Assembly (NCBI GenBank): GCA_029216955.1
Contig: JANAVB010029819.1
Location: forward strand, 38,376,354-38,440,353
Length of the DNA: 64,000 bases
Direction of reading: 5' to 3'
From: Iris pallida
Taxonomy: Eukaryota > Streptophyta > Magnoliopsida > Asparagales > Iridaceae
The notes beneath the pieces were generated by a model. That model had not been told where the DNA came from. It ran no database searches and was given only the letters and a program-made list of their open reading frames with translations. This document shows, in pieces, positions 23,382 to 36,580 of this stretch. The position numbers were made by a program, and so were the translations under genes. Numbering within the stretch: the stretch's first letter is position 1; each line of letters begins with the position of its first letter.

Positions 23382-23605
23382 GGCATCGTTGGAGGGTCCG
23401 GGTCTCTAGCTACTCGAGCCGATCGAAGCACTTTCTTCGTTCGCCGCCACATTCACCGCCGCACCTTCTGGGATTTTGAAGGTAAAAATACATTAGTCAC
23501 AAACTTATTACGGACTCCCTCGTATGGAATGACATATCTCATCGATACGAGACCAACGATTTGAGACTGGAAACTCGACACTAGAGGCCAAGGACGTAAA
23601 GCCGT

Positions 23606-23617
23606 GCTCTGATACCA
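23606..23617 (-). promoter_or_regulatory. primer binding site, tRNA-iMet
   Basis: On the minus strand the site is TGGTATCAGAGC, three bases inside the 5' LTR end, an exact match to the complement of the initiator methionine tRNA 3' end. This confirms the minus-strand orientation of element C. Confidence 0.93.
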
Positions 23618-23620
23618 ATA

Positions 23621-25286
23621 TGTCACGTCCCAATTCCGTAGAATCGATAGTCGTCCCCCAGGCGTGATACCGTGCAAACCTAAGTTGCACTCACACAAGG
23701 CATAGTCATAAGGTTGTTCGAAACACAACAACAAGAGAATACGCAGAGTAAATCGAACACATTATAGAGAAGGAAACTTAAGCTTTATTGATAATGAATA
23801 TCATTTTACAGACTCGATACAAGGGCGCCGCGCGGGCTTTTTACAAACCGACTCCATTCCAAAATGAACGTCGACGAGATAGCCATTCCATACATTTTAT
23901 CCCTTGATTACAACCAGCACTACAAAACCACCTGGGATGACGGAAAGTCGCTCCATCTGTCTTCTGGCCTTCGACAGCGAAGTCTTCAAAAGAGATTGGA
24001 TCCAAGCTTCGACCTCATGTACGAAGCTTCAAAACACACGAGCGTAGCCTCCCTTCACGCGGCACGCTCCTCATGATTTATCGCACCTGTAGAGAGAGCG
24101 AGGATCAGTATAATCAACATGTACTGGCGAGTGGCTAATTGATTTCCGCGCACTCATTTGGTTCAAGAATTTAGATAAAAATTTACACAACTTGCTTTTC
24201 GTGTTCTTTCTAACCATTCTAGGTATTTTCATACGAAGCATTATGACGAAACATAACCCAAGTAAGTTATACCAGAGTTTCCCTCGGCAGAGCGCACCGT
24301 GCAACATAAAGCTTACCATCACCTTCCCTGTTAGTTGAATAACAATTTATATCAAGTGTTTGATGTGGAGGTCACTGGCATTAACTAGCCATCCTGGACA
24401 TAGCCTGGTAATACGGGACCCTTGCAACGCAAGTAGCGAGCTCCGATGCAAGTCCCCGTCTTACCGGTTGCTTCATACCCAGCTCGGCTATAACCTGTTT
24501 CTTCCTAGGCCGAGTCGGTCCCGTGGCCCCGGGTTGCCGCTCGAAGAAACCATCGCCCTTGTCGACAAGTTGTCCATGACCGTGATAGGTTAACACGGTA
24601 TATTTTAGGGTACCATTGGGGCTTGTTACATAATCGATTCATTTACTTGGTTGTTTTGCAGGCCTGAAATAATTCTAGCTCTTTTCTACACAACACATCT
24701 TTTTTCCTTCTAGCACATAGGACTTGTATTCTTCAAGCGATTCATTCAAATTCGATATCATTACCCGAGTTCTCATTTTAAAATAGAGGGTTGAGACGAA
24801 GGAGGTCAGCCACTCACCTTAAGTTTTTTTACTTGAGACGAGAGACTGGTTGGCCGCGCTAGACATCGCCTACACGATTACCTGAAATCGCACAAGCATC
24901 CGATTAGAACACTGTATTAGACAAGAAATTTGATGGAAAATACGAGTTCGAAATATAAGCCATGAAAACCATCGAAAACATTCACGAAAACGCATTCAAA
25001 AAACTAAAGCCAAAACCAACGCAAGCGGCGTGAAAAACAGAGCAACGGGAGGTCTCTCCCAACTCAGCCACAGAGTCAATCCTCGAGGCGCTACCCGCTG
25101 AATATGGGACTTGATTCCGAAGAAGCCATTCCATAACGTGGAATGGATCTTAATTTAACCCTTCCCGTTCGATCGATTCGATCGATCCCGACCTATCGGT
25201 CCCGACCGAGTCGATAGCGACAGTGTTCCTTTCTCGTGCACCCCATGGACGAAGAACGGGGCACGATGTAGGGACGGGGCACTACA
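23621..25286 (-). repeat. 5' LTR of element C (1666 bp)
   Basis: Same length as the partner at 17009-18674. It ends at 25286 before the second ATTAT copy. Small open frames inside both LTRs match each other and have no motif. Confidence 0.93.
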
Positions 25287-25291
25287 ATTAT

Positions 25292-26129
25292 ATACTATAC
25301 ATAGATGAGATGGACTATAGCCTTGAATCTCACTTATTAGCTATTATCTTTATCTGAAGAAGTGCTTGATGGACTATTCCTTGAATCAATCTTCTTGAAC
25401 AAGATTCAGACAATAACACACATTGTATGCTAGCTAGGTTCTTAGATCTATTGGGTGACACTTTTGATTGGCCATGCGCACTTTTCTATATTCATGAGAG
25501 TTATCTAGGATAGTCCTGTACTATAATTGCGACCTTTACGACCTCTTATATAAGTAGGTCCTCAATGGTTGCTGATATGAGTCAACCCTGCATATCATAC
25601 TTGGACATATTAAGAGTTAAAACTCATCTTAACCATATCACACCGGAACACTGTCACCATAGGGATGAGGTATCCATGTACAACATCGTATAGCCTCTTG
25701 GGCATTATTTTAATAGAATTTAATCTCAAAGGTCAGTGTTCCATAATAGTACCTAAGTCCAACTTGTTTCTACCTATTGAACCGGCTTCTTAGGATCTCC
25801 AGTCAGACTCAATTTGGTTTCCACTACTGGTGACTTACTTTGGGCTTAACCCCATCCCCCTCGATGATACTAGGATTAATTTCCTAGACAAACTCTTTGA
25901 CAGGAGCAAATAGACTCTTCGTCAAGAGATTTGTAAAGTTATGTTATGACTTTATAGTCAAGAACCAAAAATTTACCTTTTAGGCTCTTTTATTCTCTTG
26001 AAATACAGCTGCAGGTACCTGTTCATCTTAGAATTCATAAGATCATACTTTTAGCATAATTTTAAAACAAATGACATGTACATAAATATGTAGATCATGT
26101 AAAGTATAAAATGTATGAGCCATACTACT
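25292..26129. other. older repeat DNA, left of solo LTR D
   Basis: No gene is supported. Before insertion of D it was continuous with 31071-32587. Phrases such as TTGCTGATAT followed by AACTCATCT occur on both sides (about 25568-25640 and 31400-31440), which hints at an old duplicated element, but this is weak. Confidence 0.35.
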
Positions 26130-26134
26130 TTAGT

Positions 26135-29100
26135 TGTCACGACCCGTACGCAGTGAAAGGGTACGAGACCGTGGGTACGTCCAGTCTACGCCGAAGCGTC
26201 GACGGTAGAACGTTGTCCTAGGTCTCAACAATCATCTAACACAAAGTAAATGTACCTATCCAATAAGATATACTCTCCAAAGCGGAGGACAATATCAGAA
26301 GGATACAACTCAATTACAAAGTAACTAAGATGGAAATCAGCATGAAATAGAATAGATAGAAGGATTTCAAAGTATAATACAACCCAGAAGAGAAATAAGT
26401 TTAAGTGTTATCAACACCAAACATAGTACAAATCAAATGCATAACAAGAAACTAAAAGACATAACCCAACAGTCCTAGCAGTCTATTCCAAGCACTACTG
26501 GTGTCTCCTCTAGGCTAGCTGGATCCTCGAAGTTCTCTGTAAAATTTTGTCAATGTATCCAGTCAGGATTGAAGCGAATACATAAATCTGAAAGCAGTTC
26601 CAAAATATGGTAGGAAATATAGAGCTAACAATAAAATAAAGTACAAGACATGCTGTAAAAGAAGTATAGGAATATAAGAAGTACAGATAATACTGAGTAC
26701 ATGAATATAATAGAGAAAATATAACTGTAACATATATATAAGTTATTCAGAGCACATGATAGTTATGTGATTAGCTTAGGTTGCACATGGTTATTCTACG
26801 GTAACTCTATTATACGTGAGGGTATAATAGACATGCACATTTTTACACTAGAAAAATTTAATCACATAACCACTTCTACTCCCTCTACCCCAATCAATAT
26901 ACAAGGATCCGATCAAGTTATATTACGTACATGATTGTTAGTTATACATGAAGCACATGTAAGAACATGAGAGTACATGAGAGCATATGAACGTACATGA
27001 TAGCACATCGGTGTACATAAAAAATACGAGTACAAGGAGTACATGATGCACATGATAAAGTACATGAATATGAAATACCCGATGCACCCGATACGGGGAT
27101 AACATCTCGTGACAAGATCCATAGAGTACTGGTCCGTGATAACAATGTGTCAGCATCAAGTAAAGTAGTCTATAGCTGGCAATATAGATACTATCATGAA
27201 TGAAAGCTAACAGAGAATGTACTCGCCTGATATCTTGAGCAACTGATGTATATCGGTGTCCGAACTGGAGTCGCAGAGACCTAAGATGTGAATTATAGGT
27301 TACAATGTGTTAAATATTGAATATTTGAATTAAACAATGAAATCTACATGCTCTAGGCCTCTCTAGGTCAAAAGTCAACCTTTGGTCAACATCTATTGCT
27401 AGGCTAGAGTCTTGGCAACTTAGCTCTTTCTAGGATTGGCCTATGCTAGCCAATATAAAGTTGGGCCACTAGGCATCAACCCAAGCAACCTTAAATAAAA
27501 TCTATAATCTAACATATATACATAAGCTACCTACCTTATATATATGTAATATAGCACATACATCCCAATACCACATGTACATAGTATAACTCAAGGTATC
27601 TAACATATATAGATAATATGAATACATACCTCTGTGGCAGTGAAAGAATATGATAAAGTACAATATATATTAAGTAAAATCAGGAAGGTAGCTAATATGG
27701 ATGCAATGCAAGGATATCTAATTATGCAAGGTATGTATCTCACTGAACAAAGTAGCAGGACATAGCCAGGGGTTGTGGACAGGACATTTGGTCTTTATGG
27801 GACAAAATGAAGTTCAGTATCTGAACTAGTGCAATCAATGAACATGCATATAGGCAAGGGAACATGGGATGGAATGGTATTTACACTATGAAGGATATGT
27901 GAGTGATTTGGAGTGGACTAAGTATGTGCAGGACATGTATGTCAAAGGGTGCAGTGAACAAGTGCAGATAATGCAATGGAGTGATTATAGTGAAGGATGA
28001 ATGCATGCATTCAAAATAAATGCAGGGAATCAATGATAGTTGTACAATATGCAGTTGAGATGTGTACAGTATGGGAATATACTACAGTGTATGCAGTACA
28101 TGTTTTGGACATATGAGTGTGGCTAATTGATGCAGTGGTATGCATTAAAAGGATGTAACCATATCCTAATGCAGGACAATGATGTATACATGTGAAGTGA
28201 ACTATGGCTATAGACCAAGTCACCTGGATTTTCCCGAGCTAACATATATGTAGTGAATACAGTGAGGGTAATATGTGAATGCAAAATGCAATAAAGACAG
28301 TGGCTCATGAGATGTAGTGAACTAAGTTAGGATATGGCTAATGCAGTTGTTAAGGAATGATTATCATGGTAGTGAAGTGAATGTAGTAGGTAATGTGCAG
28401 TGAAGCATTTGGAAGGATTTGCCTTAATGCAGGATCTGGATGCAAGTGAAGTACAGTGTATCAGATACAGAGAGTAGGGAATGTTTCCAGTATATGCAAA
28501 TACATGCAATGAATGAATGAGAATGCAAAAAGTGTAACTAGGTAGCATGACAGCGCAGTAAAATATTAAGGGCAAGACAAGGGTATGCAGACATTTCCTA
28601 ATGTAGGATATCTAAATGCATGAATAAAATTTAGTTACCTATATGCAGGATAATGCAAGATTGGGGTTTTTGGCTAAAAAGGATGGACATATGAGTGTAC
28701 AGATCCTAACAACAATGGTGAACAGGTTTATAGGAAATCTAATATCCCATCTCATGGAATGAACCATCATGGTATAGGACTTGACTGAACTAAGGAATTA
28801 TGGACATATGACCTTCACTTGTAATTCAGAACATGGCATGGTCTACACAAGTGAATGGCTGCACAATCAAAGGCAAGCAGTGGATTTTAACAAAATGATC
28901 AAAATAGAAAGTAAATGTAGGACAAAAATTCGAATGGACAGATCAACCTAAGGCATTGGGAGTGAGGTATCTGATACTCAAAGAGTATCAGTCGATCACC
29001 AAAAAGGACCAGTACAGAACATTATATAAATGTAGGGATGAATATGGAGTATATATTGACTGAACAAGATATCAATGAAATAAACATCTATGGCAAATCG

Positions 29101-31065
29101 AGTCCCTCCTTCAAGTTCAGATACCAATTTCCATATATCAAATTAACTTAGGAGTTAATCACGTGCAGGAAATGCAATTGTTATATGATGAATGCAGTGT
29201 TTGGTGAATGCATGAGTGTTTGCAGACATGCAATAATATAGTATAGTGGATGATGGTTATGCTGTGAGTGCATGTGAGAGCAGTGATAACCAAGATGCAG
29301 GACATGTGAATGATGATGGCAGATATATGGGTATTTGGTACTCTACTTTAGGCTCTATATGCAGTGGATGCAAGAATTTGCAAGGAGTGATATGCATGAA
29401 GTATCTAAGTGTATGCAGTGGTTAATGTTTGACAGAACAAAGTGAAGTATATGAGTAAGGTAATATTTTGTGGCAGTAAACTCGCATGTGAGGGCGGGAC
29501 AAATATAAGTGTTTAAATCAAAATAGTATTTAAGAATTGTAGATGCCAATATGAAGGGGATGGACATGTGGTTTGGACTAAGAAAGTAGGTAACGTCTAA
29601 ACTAAAGGAGTAGGCAGTGCAACTAATTCTTCTAACATGATGTGGTGGACAACATCACATTACTTGATCAATATACAAGTGGATGCACCTATGCAGTACA
29701 TTACAAGAAGGATGAGGGCAGAACATTTGATATGCAGTAAACAACATAGATAGTACAGACAGTTGGACAGGGGACAGAGTTAACATCCAAATACCTGGAC
29801 CCCAAATGCAACACGAACAATTAGAGGATATGGGCAGGGACTCTAATGAAGGCTGGACAATAGGTCAGTATGCAGGACACATGGAGAGAACTAATGGTGG
29901 TGAACATAATATTACAATAGATTAATTGATTGAACAGGTATTCAAATCCACAGAACATCTACTGATGGGTCTGCATAACACTACAACTGATACCAAACAG
30001 CAACCCAGGGGTGGCTATACTGTCCTGGGGTGGACAAATGCAACATAGTGGCAGAGCACTCAATGCTAAGCCAAACAAGTCAATAATCAGTGAACCACAT
30101 GTTCAACTATGCCCCCAAACCAATATTGATCCACCAAATCATTCTACAATCACAACTTAACACTCTACATCACTAACACGACCTATAATCAATATAAAAA
30201 CATAAATAAAACTAAAATTTAATCATTAAATACTCTTAGAGTCATTTCATCGAACACTTGGTGTGCGTATCCGATACACTCGTGATACGCACCTCAAAAG
30301 AATCCGAAATTGACCCAAAACCTTCGTAATGCTATGGGAACCCTAAATTAATGCATCTATAGAAAGAAATGTGAAATTGGAATGTTTAGGAGCTCTTACC
30401 ACTTGAGAGATGGATTCTCAATGAACAACCTCTAGATCTAGATCTCCTCCACTTCTAATGGCCAAATTGTCCCAATAGGCTCCCTCCTAGAAAATAGAGG
30501 CTTCCTCTTTTCAAGGGAAAGAGATTGCAACTTGTTTGGAGAAATTTGGACTCAATTTGAGTATTGGAGGCAATTTGGGGAAGAACACCAAATTAGGGTT
30601 AGGTTTCTTGATGAAAGGGAAACAAGAGGGGCTAATGATGCTACAAATAGCAAAGGGGAGCTATTGTTGGCCGGCCATAATGAGTGGGCTAGGGTTTGCT
30701 ATGGTGCATTAGCTAAAAGTCCCTCATATTGTCATTTAAAAGCCTTTTTGAGAAAGGCCCAAAAGTGGTTTATTAACTAAGTCAATTTCTAGCCTCTAAA
30801 AGCTATTCTAGAAATAATTAAAGTCCAACTAATGAGTCTAAGTCCATTAGCTAGGTCTCTATGATCATAGTTAGCCTCTAGTCAAGGTGGTTCTAAGGTT
30901 TCACTAGCTAATGTTACTAACAAATACATTATTTAATTATATAAAAAATAATCAAGAATTTACCAATTTATATCACTAACATGATTTAATCCATTAAATA
31001 ATAACTAAATAATCAATTTCAGAAAAGTTTAAAAATATCCTTATTTTAGAAAAGTGGTAGTTACA
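26135..31065 (-). mobile_element. giant solo LTR D (4.93 kb), chromovirus type
   Basis: It starts TGTCACGACCCG and ends GTAGTTACA on the plus strand, TG..CA ends, flanked by TTAGT at 26130-26134 and 31066-31070. On the minus strand it would begin TGTAACTACC and end GGGTCGTGACA, the form seen in element C (TGTAGTGCCCC ... GGGACGTGACA). I find no internal LTR pair, primer site, gag or pol, so a solo LTR left by recombination fits best; a large non-coding derivative is the alternative. The 248-bp and 210-bp open frames inside carry no motif. Confidence 0.7.
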
Positions 31066-31070
31066 TTAGT

Positions 31071-32587
31071 ACAAGATGTGACTGAAGATAATATTTCAGA
31101 GTATATAATACTCTTAACTATGATTGATTTATTACATAAACCTCAAGAGACGATAACTCCTCATAGAGTAAAAATTTATCCATAAATGGATTATATGTCA
31201 TATGAGTCAGTTACACAGTTTATATTTGAATGACCTTCTACGCCATAAGAGTATCTAATATGATACAATTTATAGTCTAGACTACTCTTAAAAGTATTCT
31301 TTCTAATATATAACATAATAACTGCTTTGACTGATTTAGTTACTTTCTAAATCAGATTTGGTGATATCATAATTATTTAACAAATATGTGGTTTCACTAA
31401 TTGCTGATATAAATCTTAGGATAGTAAGCCAAAACTCATCTGACTCTATCTCCCCTTAGAGTAAGATTAGTAACTTTCAACCTCGGCTCTAAAGATTTAT
31501 CTTTACACGCCATGTTTACAAAAAAAAATAATAGTCTAAAGTACTAGAACAATAGTTTAAGTGATTTTTCCTAATTGACCTTATTAAATCTTTAGTTTAT
31601 CAAGTTTTGATCAACTTGGGTTAGTTGCAGGGCCCGGTTCCCAGCTAGCGGAGGTCCACGAGGGAACGATTAAATACTGTGTCGCTTAAAGCTATTTACG
31701 CCCGGTTGACAGAAGGACCCTTTCAACTTGTACCCAAAATAATCTCAACTTTTTTAAAACTTTAGATTTATAGGAATTTGCAATCTCATTAAACTATTTT
31801 CTTTTGAGTAAATTGTTTGAACATGTTAAAGAAAATTATAATGTCACATTTTATATGAAACCAATGCTTGCCAAACATAATTTAAATAATATGAAGAACA
31901 ATATTGTGATTTATTTCTTACTATAAATTCTAACATTGTGACAATATAGTCAGCTCAATTTCATGCAAACCGGCCTAGAAAAAATATCATATAACATCAC
32001 TTTATTACAATGATGTACAATACCATAATCATTTCCAAATGACCAAGACTTATTAATAACAATACAAAAGATATGTTATTTTTATACATTATTTAGAGAT
32101 AGTTTCATTATTCTCTCTAAATATTCATTAATATAAGAAAGATAGAGTAAAGAACTTTTGTTTTGCGTACCTTCACCTTTAGCGTATTTGAGTTTTCCTT
32201 AACAAGTCAATCTATAATAATTCTGGCTTAGAGAGACAACATTACAAATATTATGTTAAGAATAAATAAGTACAAAAATAAATTTGTATTACCGTCACCA
32301 TTAATATTTTGCTTCTTTTCAGAAAGTTAAAAATATTTCTAACGATCCTACCTCTAAGAAAATAGAATTTAGTTTGTATATGGACAAAAAAATGTAACTG
32401 AAACGATGCACAAACTTTTCAACAGTAACTTTTTTTTTTACAGCTTCAATCATGCAAGATTTAAAACAACATATATTTTTATATTTGACAAAAATGTCAA
32501 CAATGTATTGTGTTAAACTAGTGGACTAAGAAAGGAGGAATATTCCTGTTTGAACAAATTATTGTATAAAATGCCTACTTAGTAGTA
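31071..32587. other. older repeat DNA, right of solo LTR D
   Basis: AT-rich sequence with no coding frame of note. A GC-richer island at about 31625-31710 (GGGCCCGGTTCCCAGC) is unexplained. It ends at the TGTAT target copy of Copia B. Confidence 0.35.
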
Positions 32588-32592
32588 TGTAT

Positions 32593-33988
32593 TGTTAGAA
32601 CCGGGGCATAATTTTTTCAATGGAAAACTGAATGAAACAATTGTAAGAACAACGTTCTAACGCAACGCTTCAAGGAAGGTGCGTAACAGAGATCCTTGAA
32701 GGATTCTGGAATACGAAAATCTTAGAAGATTTCGTAAATGTAGCAAACGATAGCAGTGCTTCTAAGAAGAAGATGCTGGCTGAATTGCTAAAGGCAGCAG
32801 TAAAGGTGACAGGCAAAAGATAGAGGGTGGTGGCCTGCTGGGGTGTCAAAAAACACCAATGCTCAAAGCTAGATCCGCCCACACGGTCACCTTCCAGGAA
32901 CCAGCAAGTTCGAATGAACTCTGGAATGCTCTGGAAAATTGCTCCAAGACAGACTGCTCGAAACGATGACGGACTTCGGTTGCACGAGAAAGGACACGGT
33001 GTGCAACAGCTCTCTGTTCTCTTTTCGTGAATTTCTGAAGTCTTAAAAGTATATCTAGAGAGAAGAGAGACTCTGAATATATAGCTACTGATGTAACTGT
33101 CCAGATCCGAAATGTGTGCCACAACATAATGTCATATCCACAAATTCAGGATCAGTTACGAATCAGTCAGAATGTGGAAAGCCATGAACTGCGCGAGTTG
33201 TGCCAATTTTACGAGCTGCGTGCGCCTTCAGCGCGTACTGCGCATACTGTGCGCAACTCGCACAACCGGGCGCAACCTGGTGCACCTGCACAACTCGCGC
33301 AACCTGGCGCAACTTGGTGCACCTGCGCAGCTTGCGCAACCTGGCTCACCTGCACAACCTGTCGCAACTTGGCGCACCTGTGCAGTTGTACAACTCGCAC
33401 AACTGGCGCACCTGCATAACTCGCACAATCTAGCACAACCTGGACCACCTGCGCAGCTTACGCAAGCTGGCACACCTGCGCAACCTGGCACACCTGCGCA
33501 GCTGGCGCACCTGTACAACTTGGCACACCTGTGCAGCTTGCGCAACCTGGCGCACCTGTGCAACCTGGCACAACTTAAGCGCACTATGCGCCTAGCGATG
33601 AGCTAACGTGCTAAGTGCAAAGTGCGCCATGAGCCCATGAGCCCGAGTCCGAGTCCGTGTCTGTGTCCATGTCCGAGTCTGAGTCTGAGTCCAAGTCCGA
33701 GTCGCTAAGCCCCTACGGGGCTTAGCTCCTACGGGGCTTAGCCCCAATGGAAATTAATTTACCAAGAGCAAAAAGCATGAATGCTTTCCTTGGAGTCTTA
33801 TCCTTACCTCCTAGTAAAATCACCCACATGAATCCCTCCTTAGGGTCACCACCCCATGTGCATATCTCAATAACACATACAAGTATATATGTTGAGATAA
33901 CTCATGGTGCTTTTCCAATGTGGGACTAAACTTTGCTAAGCATGTTGAGAGCAAACTCTCTTCATATCAAGGAGCAAGAGCACCAACA
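32593..33988 (-). repeat. 3' LTR of Copia B (1396 bp)
   Basis: TG..CA ends. A TATA-like CTATATATTC on the minus strand lies near 33075-33085. The GCGC-rich minisatellite (about 33190-33600) and GAGTCC-type hexamers (about 33640-33700) lie upstream of it. Open frames in this block such as the one rich in HNSRNLAQ are made by the repeat. Confidence 0.92.
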
Positions 33989-35059
33989 ATCCCCCACATA
34001 TCTCAACATATATATGTGTCTAGGGTTGAGCGTTCCCCACAATAATTGTCTATTTTGCATTAGGATAGATGTCGCTGACGACTTGAATCTTCCCGCATGG
34101 GTTAAATAACAGTGTGATACAAGAATGGACTATGCCTTGAATTTTGTACCACAATTGTAATTCTTCCCACTCACAAAGAGTAGTTACATGTGCTTCTGGC
34201 TTCACATTAAAGGCCTTGTGCCAGCCTGGTTTCAGTGTATAATTTTGGGCGTCTAAAAGTTTACCCTCAAGAGACGGTCTGATATCTCTTTCCATACACT
34301 ATAGGTAAGTTCTTTATTAAAGAGACATGGCATGAAGCCTTGCACTTCCTTGCGGTGCTACGTTGCTATGACATAGCCTAAAGCCGAGGCATTACCCCTA
34401 TATGGGAACCTCATCGTAGTGTCATACTACTGTAGCATGAGGTCACAGTCTCTTTGTAGTGCCATTCTACCCAGTATGAAGCCTAAGGCTTTCTTGCGGT
34501 GTTACGCCGCAACGATATGGCTTGCAAGGACGAGGCTTTACCCCTACCTGGGTACGTCATCGTGGTATCGTGCCACTGTAACATGGGGTCACCCTCCCCT
34601 TTGTAGTGCTGTCTACAACTCTTTAATTTCATTATACAGCATTCGGCTACCTGCCTATTTGCGGTGCTACGTCGCTATGACTTGGCTTGCAAAGCCGAGG
34701 CATTATCCCTACCTGGGAACCTCATAGTGGAGTCATCCCACTATAGCATGGAGTTTTACTCCTTGTAGTGCTGTATTACCATGCTTCCTGTAAAGCACAC
34801 CAGGCATTCACTCTGCTTGAGAACTTATTAAGGCATTTAAGCCACCCTCAACACAGGATCCGTTTTCCGTAGAAAACACATAGTAGACAACAGTGGTTAT
34901 GGGTTCGTAACCTTTCCATGTTTCCAAGAACAAGTACCCACTGTTACCTGATAGTTTTCCAGTCAGTGGTCCTCCCTTGAACCAAAAGTTAGATGTCTAG
35001 TAGATTTCTCTTTGAACTAATAACATAAAACTTTATGGTAGGACTACAAAAACATACTA
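33989..35059 (-). repeat. Copia B 3' noncoding region with hairpin-bearing units
   Basis: Counterpart of 9303-10388 in element A. Three units carry stems, for example CCTCAT to ATGAGG (34410-34443), GTGG/CCAC near 34565-34580 and ATAGTGG/CCACTAT near 34725-34745. The block next to RNase H (about 34940-35059) is also conserved with A, including the word CAAGGGAGGACC. Confidence 0.75.
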
Positions 35060-36580
35060 TCAGAATGTCTTCAAGCCCATTTTCCCTGCTGTGTCTTCAA
35101 CCAGCTGACGCTTAAGGCCCTTCGTGAACGGATCCGCCGGGTTCTCCTGACTCCGAACATCGATTACTGCAATGACACCTCTCTTGATGAGATCGTTCAC
35201 TGCCCTGTGCTTTAACCGCACAGTTCTTTTCTTTTCGTTGAAGAGATCATTTGATGCCACCGCCGTAGTCGCCTGGTTGTCGCAGTATATCAGAATTATC
35301 GATATCTGTTCTCCAACCACTGCAAGATCATACATTAGCTCCCGAAGCCATTCTGCTTCATCTGCTGTGGTATCAAGTACAAAGAAATCAGATTACATAG
35401 AAGATTGCTAGAGCATAGTCTGCTTCTTCGACTTCCACGATATAGCAGCTCCACCCATTGTGAAAATGAATCCACTAGTGGACCTCTCGCTCTCCAACTC
35501 TGAGCACCAGCTGGCATCACTGAAACCTTCTACTACTGGCGGCTCTCCGCTGAAGTACAGTACATATGTCTGAGTCTTCTTAAGATATCTCATGACATGC
35601 TTCACAGCTTTCCAGTGTTCAGTGCCTGGATTGCTTGTGAATCGACTCAGCATTCCCACAGCGAAAGCTATGTCAGGCCTAGTTGCAGTAGTGGCGTACA
35701 TCAAACTCTCGATGATGCTAGCGTACTCCAATTGCCTAACGCTTTCCTTCGAGTTTGGCTCCAGCTTCTGATCACTTCGGTACGGCGTATCAATAATAGA
35801 AAGATCATGATACCCGTATCGAGTGAGCATCTTCTCAATGTAATGAGATTGTGACAGTGCCAATCCAGTATCTGTCCGGATGATCTTGAGTCCCAAGATA
35901 ACGTCAGCATCCCCCAAGCCCTTCATACTGAACTTTGTCGAGAGGAAATTCTTTGTCTCAATGATACAACTTATATCCGTACCTAGGATTAGCATGTCAT
36001 CCATGTACAGACAAACGATGACTCCTCTTTCGTCAACAAATTTAGTATAGACACACTCGTCTGTTTCACTGACCCTATAGCCGTTTGATCTGATAACTTT
36101 GTCAAACTTCTCATGCCACATTTTGGGAGCTTGCTTTAAGCCGTATAGAGATTTTCCCAACTTGCAGACTTTGTCCTCTAGGCCTCTGACGACAAATCCT
36201 TCTGGCTGTTGCATATAAATCTCCTCGGTCAGCTCGCCATTTAGGAATGCTGTTTTGACATCCATTTGATGTATCACCAGTTTGTGTATTGCCGCAAGGG
36301 CAATCAACAATCTGATGGTTGTCATCCGTGCTACTGGAGCATATGTGTCAAAGTAGTCGATTCCCTGTTTTTGAGAAAACCCCTTGGCCACTAGCCTGGC
36401 CTTGAACTTGTCAATAGTTCCATCAGCTTTCATCTTCTTCTTGAAGATCTACTTGTATCCGATGGGTTTTGCTTCTTCAGGTAAATCAACTAACACCCAT
36501 GTGTTATTGGAGGTAATTGAGTCAATTTTATTGTCTATTACCTCATTCCAAAAGACAACATCTCTGGTCTTCATCGTCTC
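35060..36580 (-). pseudogene. Copia B reverse transcriptase and RNase H
   Basis: The minus-strand frame 35408-36433 is open for 341 codons: MDVKTAFLNGELTEEIY, LYGLKQAPKMWHEKFD, catalytic YMDDMLILG and DIAFAVGMLSRF. RNase H continues with SDASWCSELESERS and, after a lesion near 35400, with YCDNQATTAVASND (35060-35335), ending GLKTF-stop. Upstream, a TAG at 36449-36451 replaces the tryptophan of the IGCKWIF segment. It is better preserved than the RT of element A. Confidence 0.9.

Larger units (their letters stand above)
17009..25286 (-). mobile_element. Ty3/gypsy chromovirus-like element C, full length, decayed
   Basis: The two LTRs (17009-18674 and 23621-25286) are both 1666 bp and the ends are TGTCACG and CACTACA. 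ATTAT flanks both sides (17004-17008 and 25287-25291). Gene order on the minus strand is gag, protease, reverse transcriptase, RNase H, integrase, as in Ty3/gypsy. The primer site beside the 23621 LTR matches tRNA-iMet. The C-terminal GPFEILERV and HVSQLRKY type segments after integrase fit the Tekay/Del group of chromoviruses, but that sub-lineage is inferred by eye. Frame changes disrupt gag, the protease-RT junction and integrase. Confidence 0.95.

Noticed and set aside
30532..30780. 82-codon open frame in D as a gene
   Set aside because: No motif and it lies within the LTR-like sequence.
33114..33606. Repetitive HNSRNLAQ and Cys/Ala-rich frames on both strands
   Set aside because: Products of the LTR minisatellite; all frames of the array are open.
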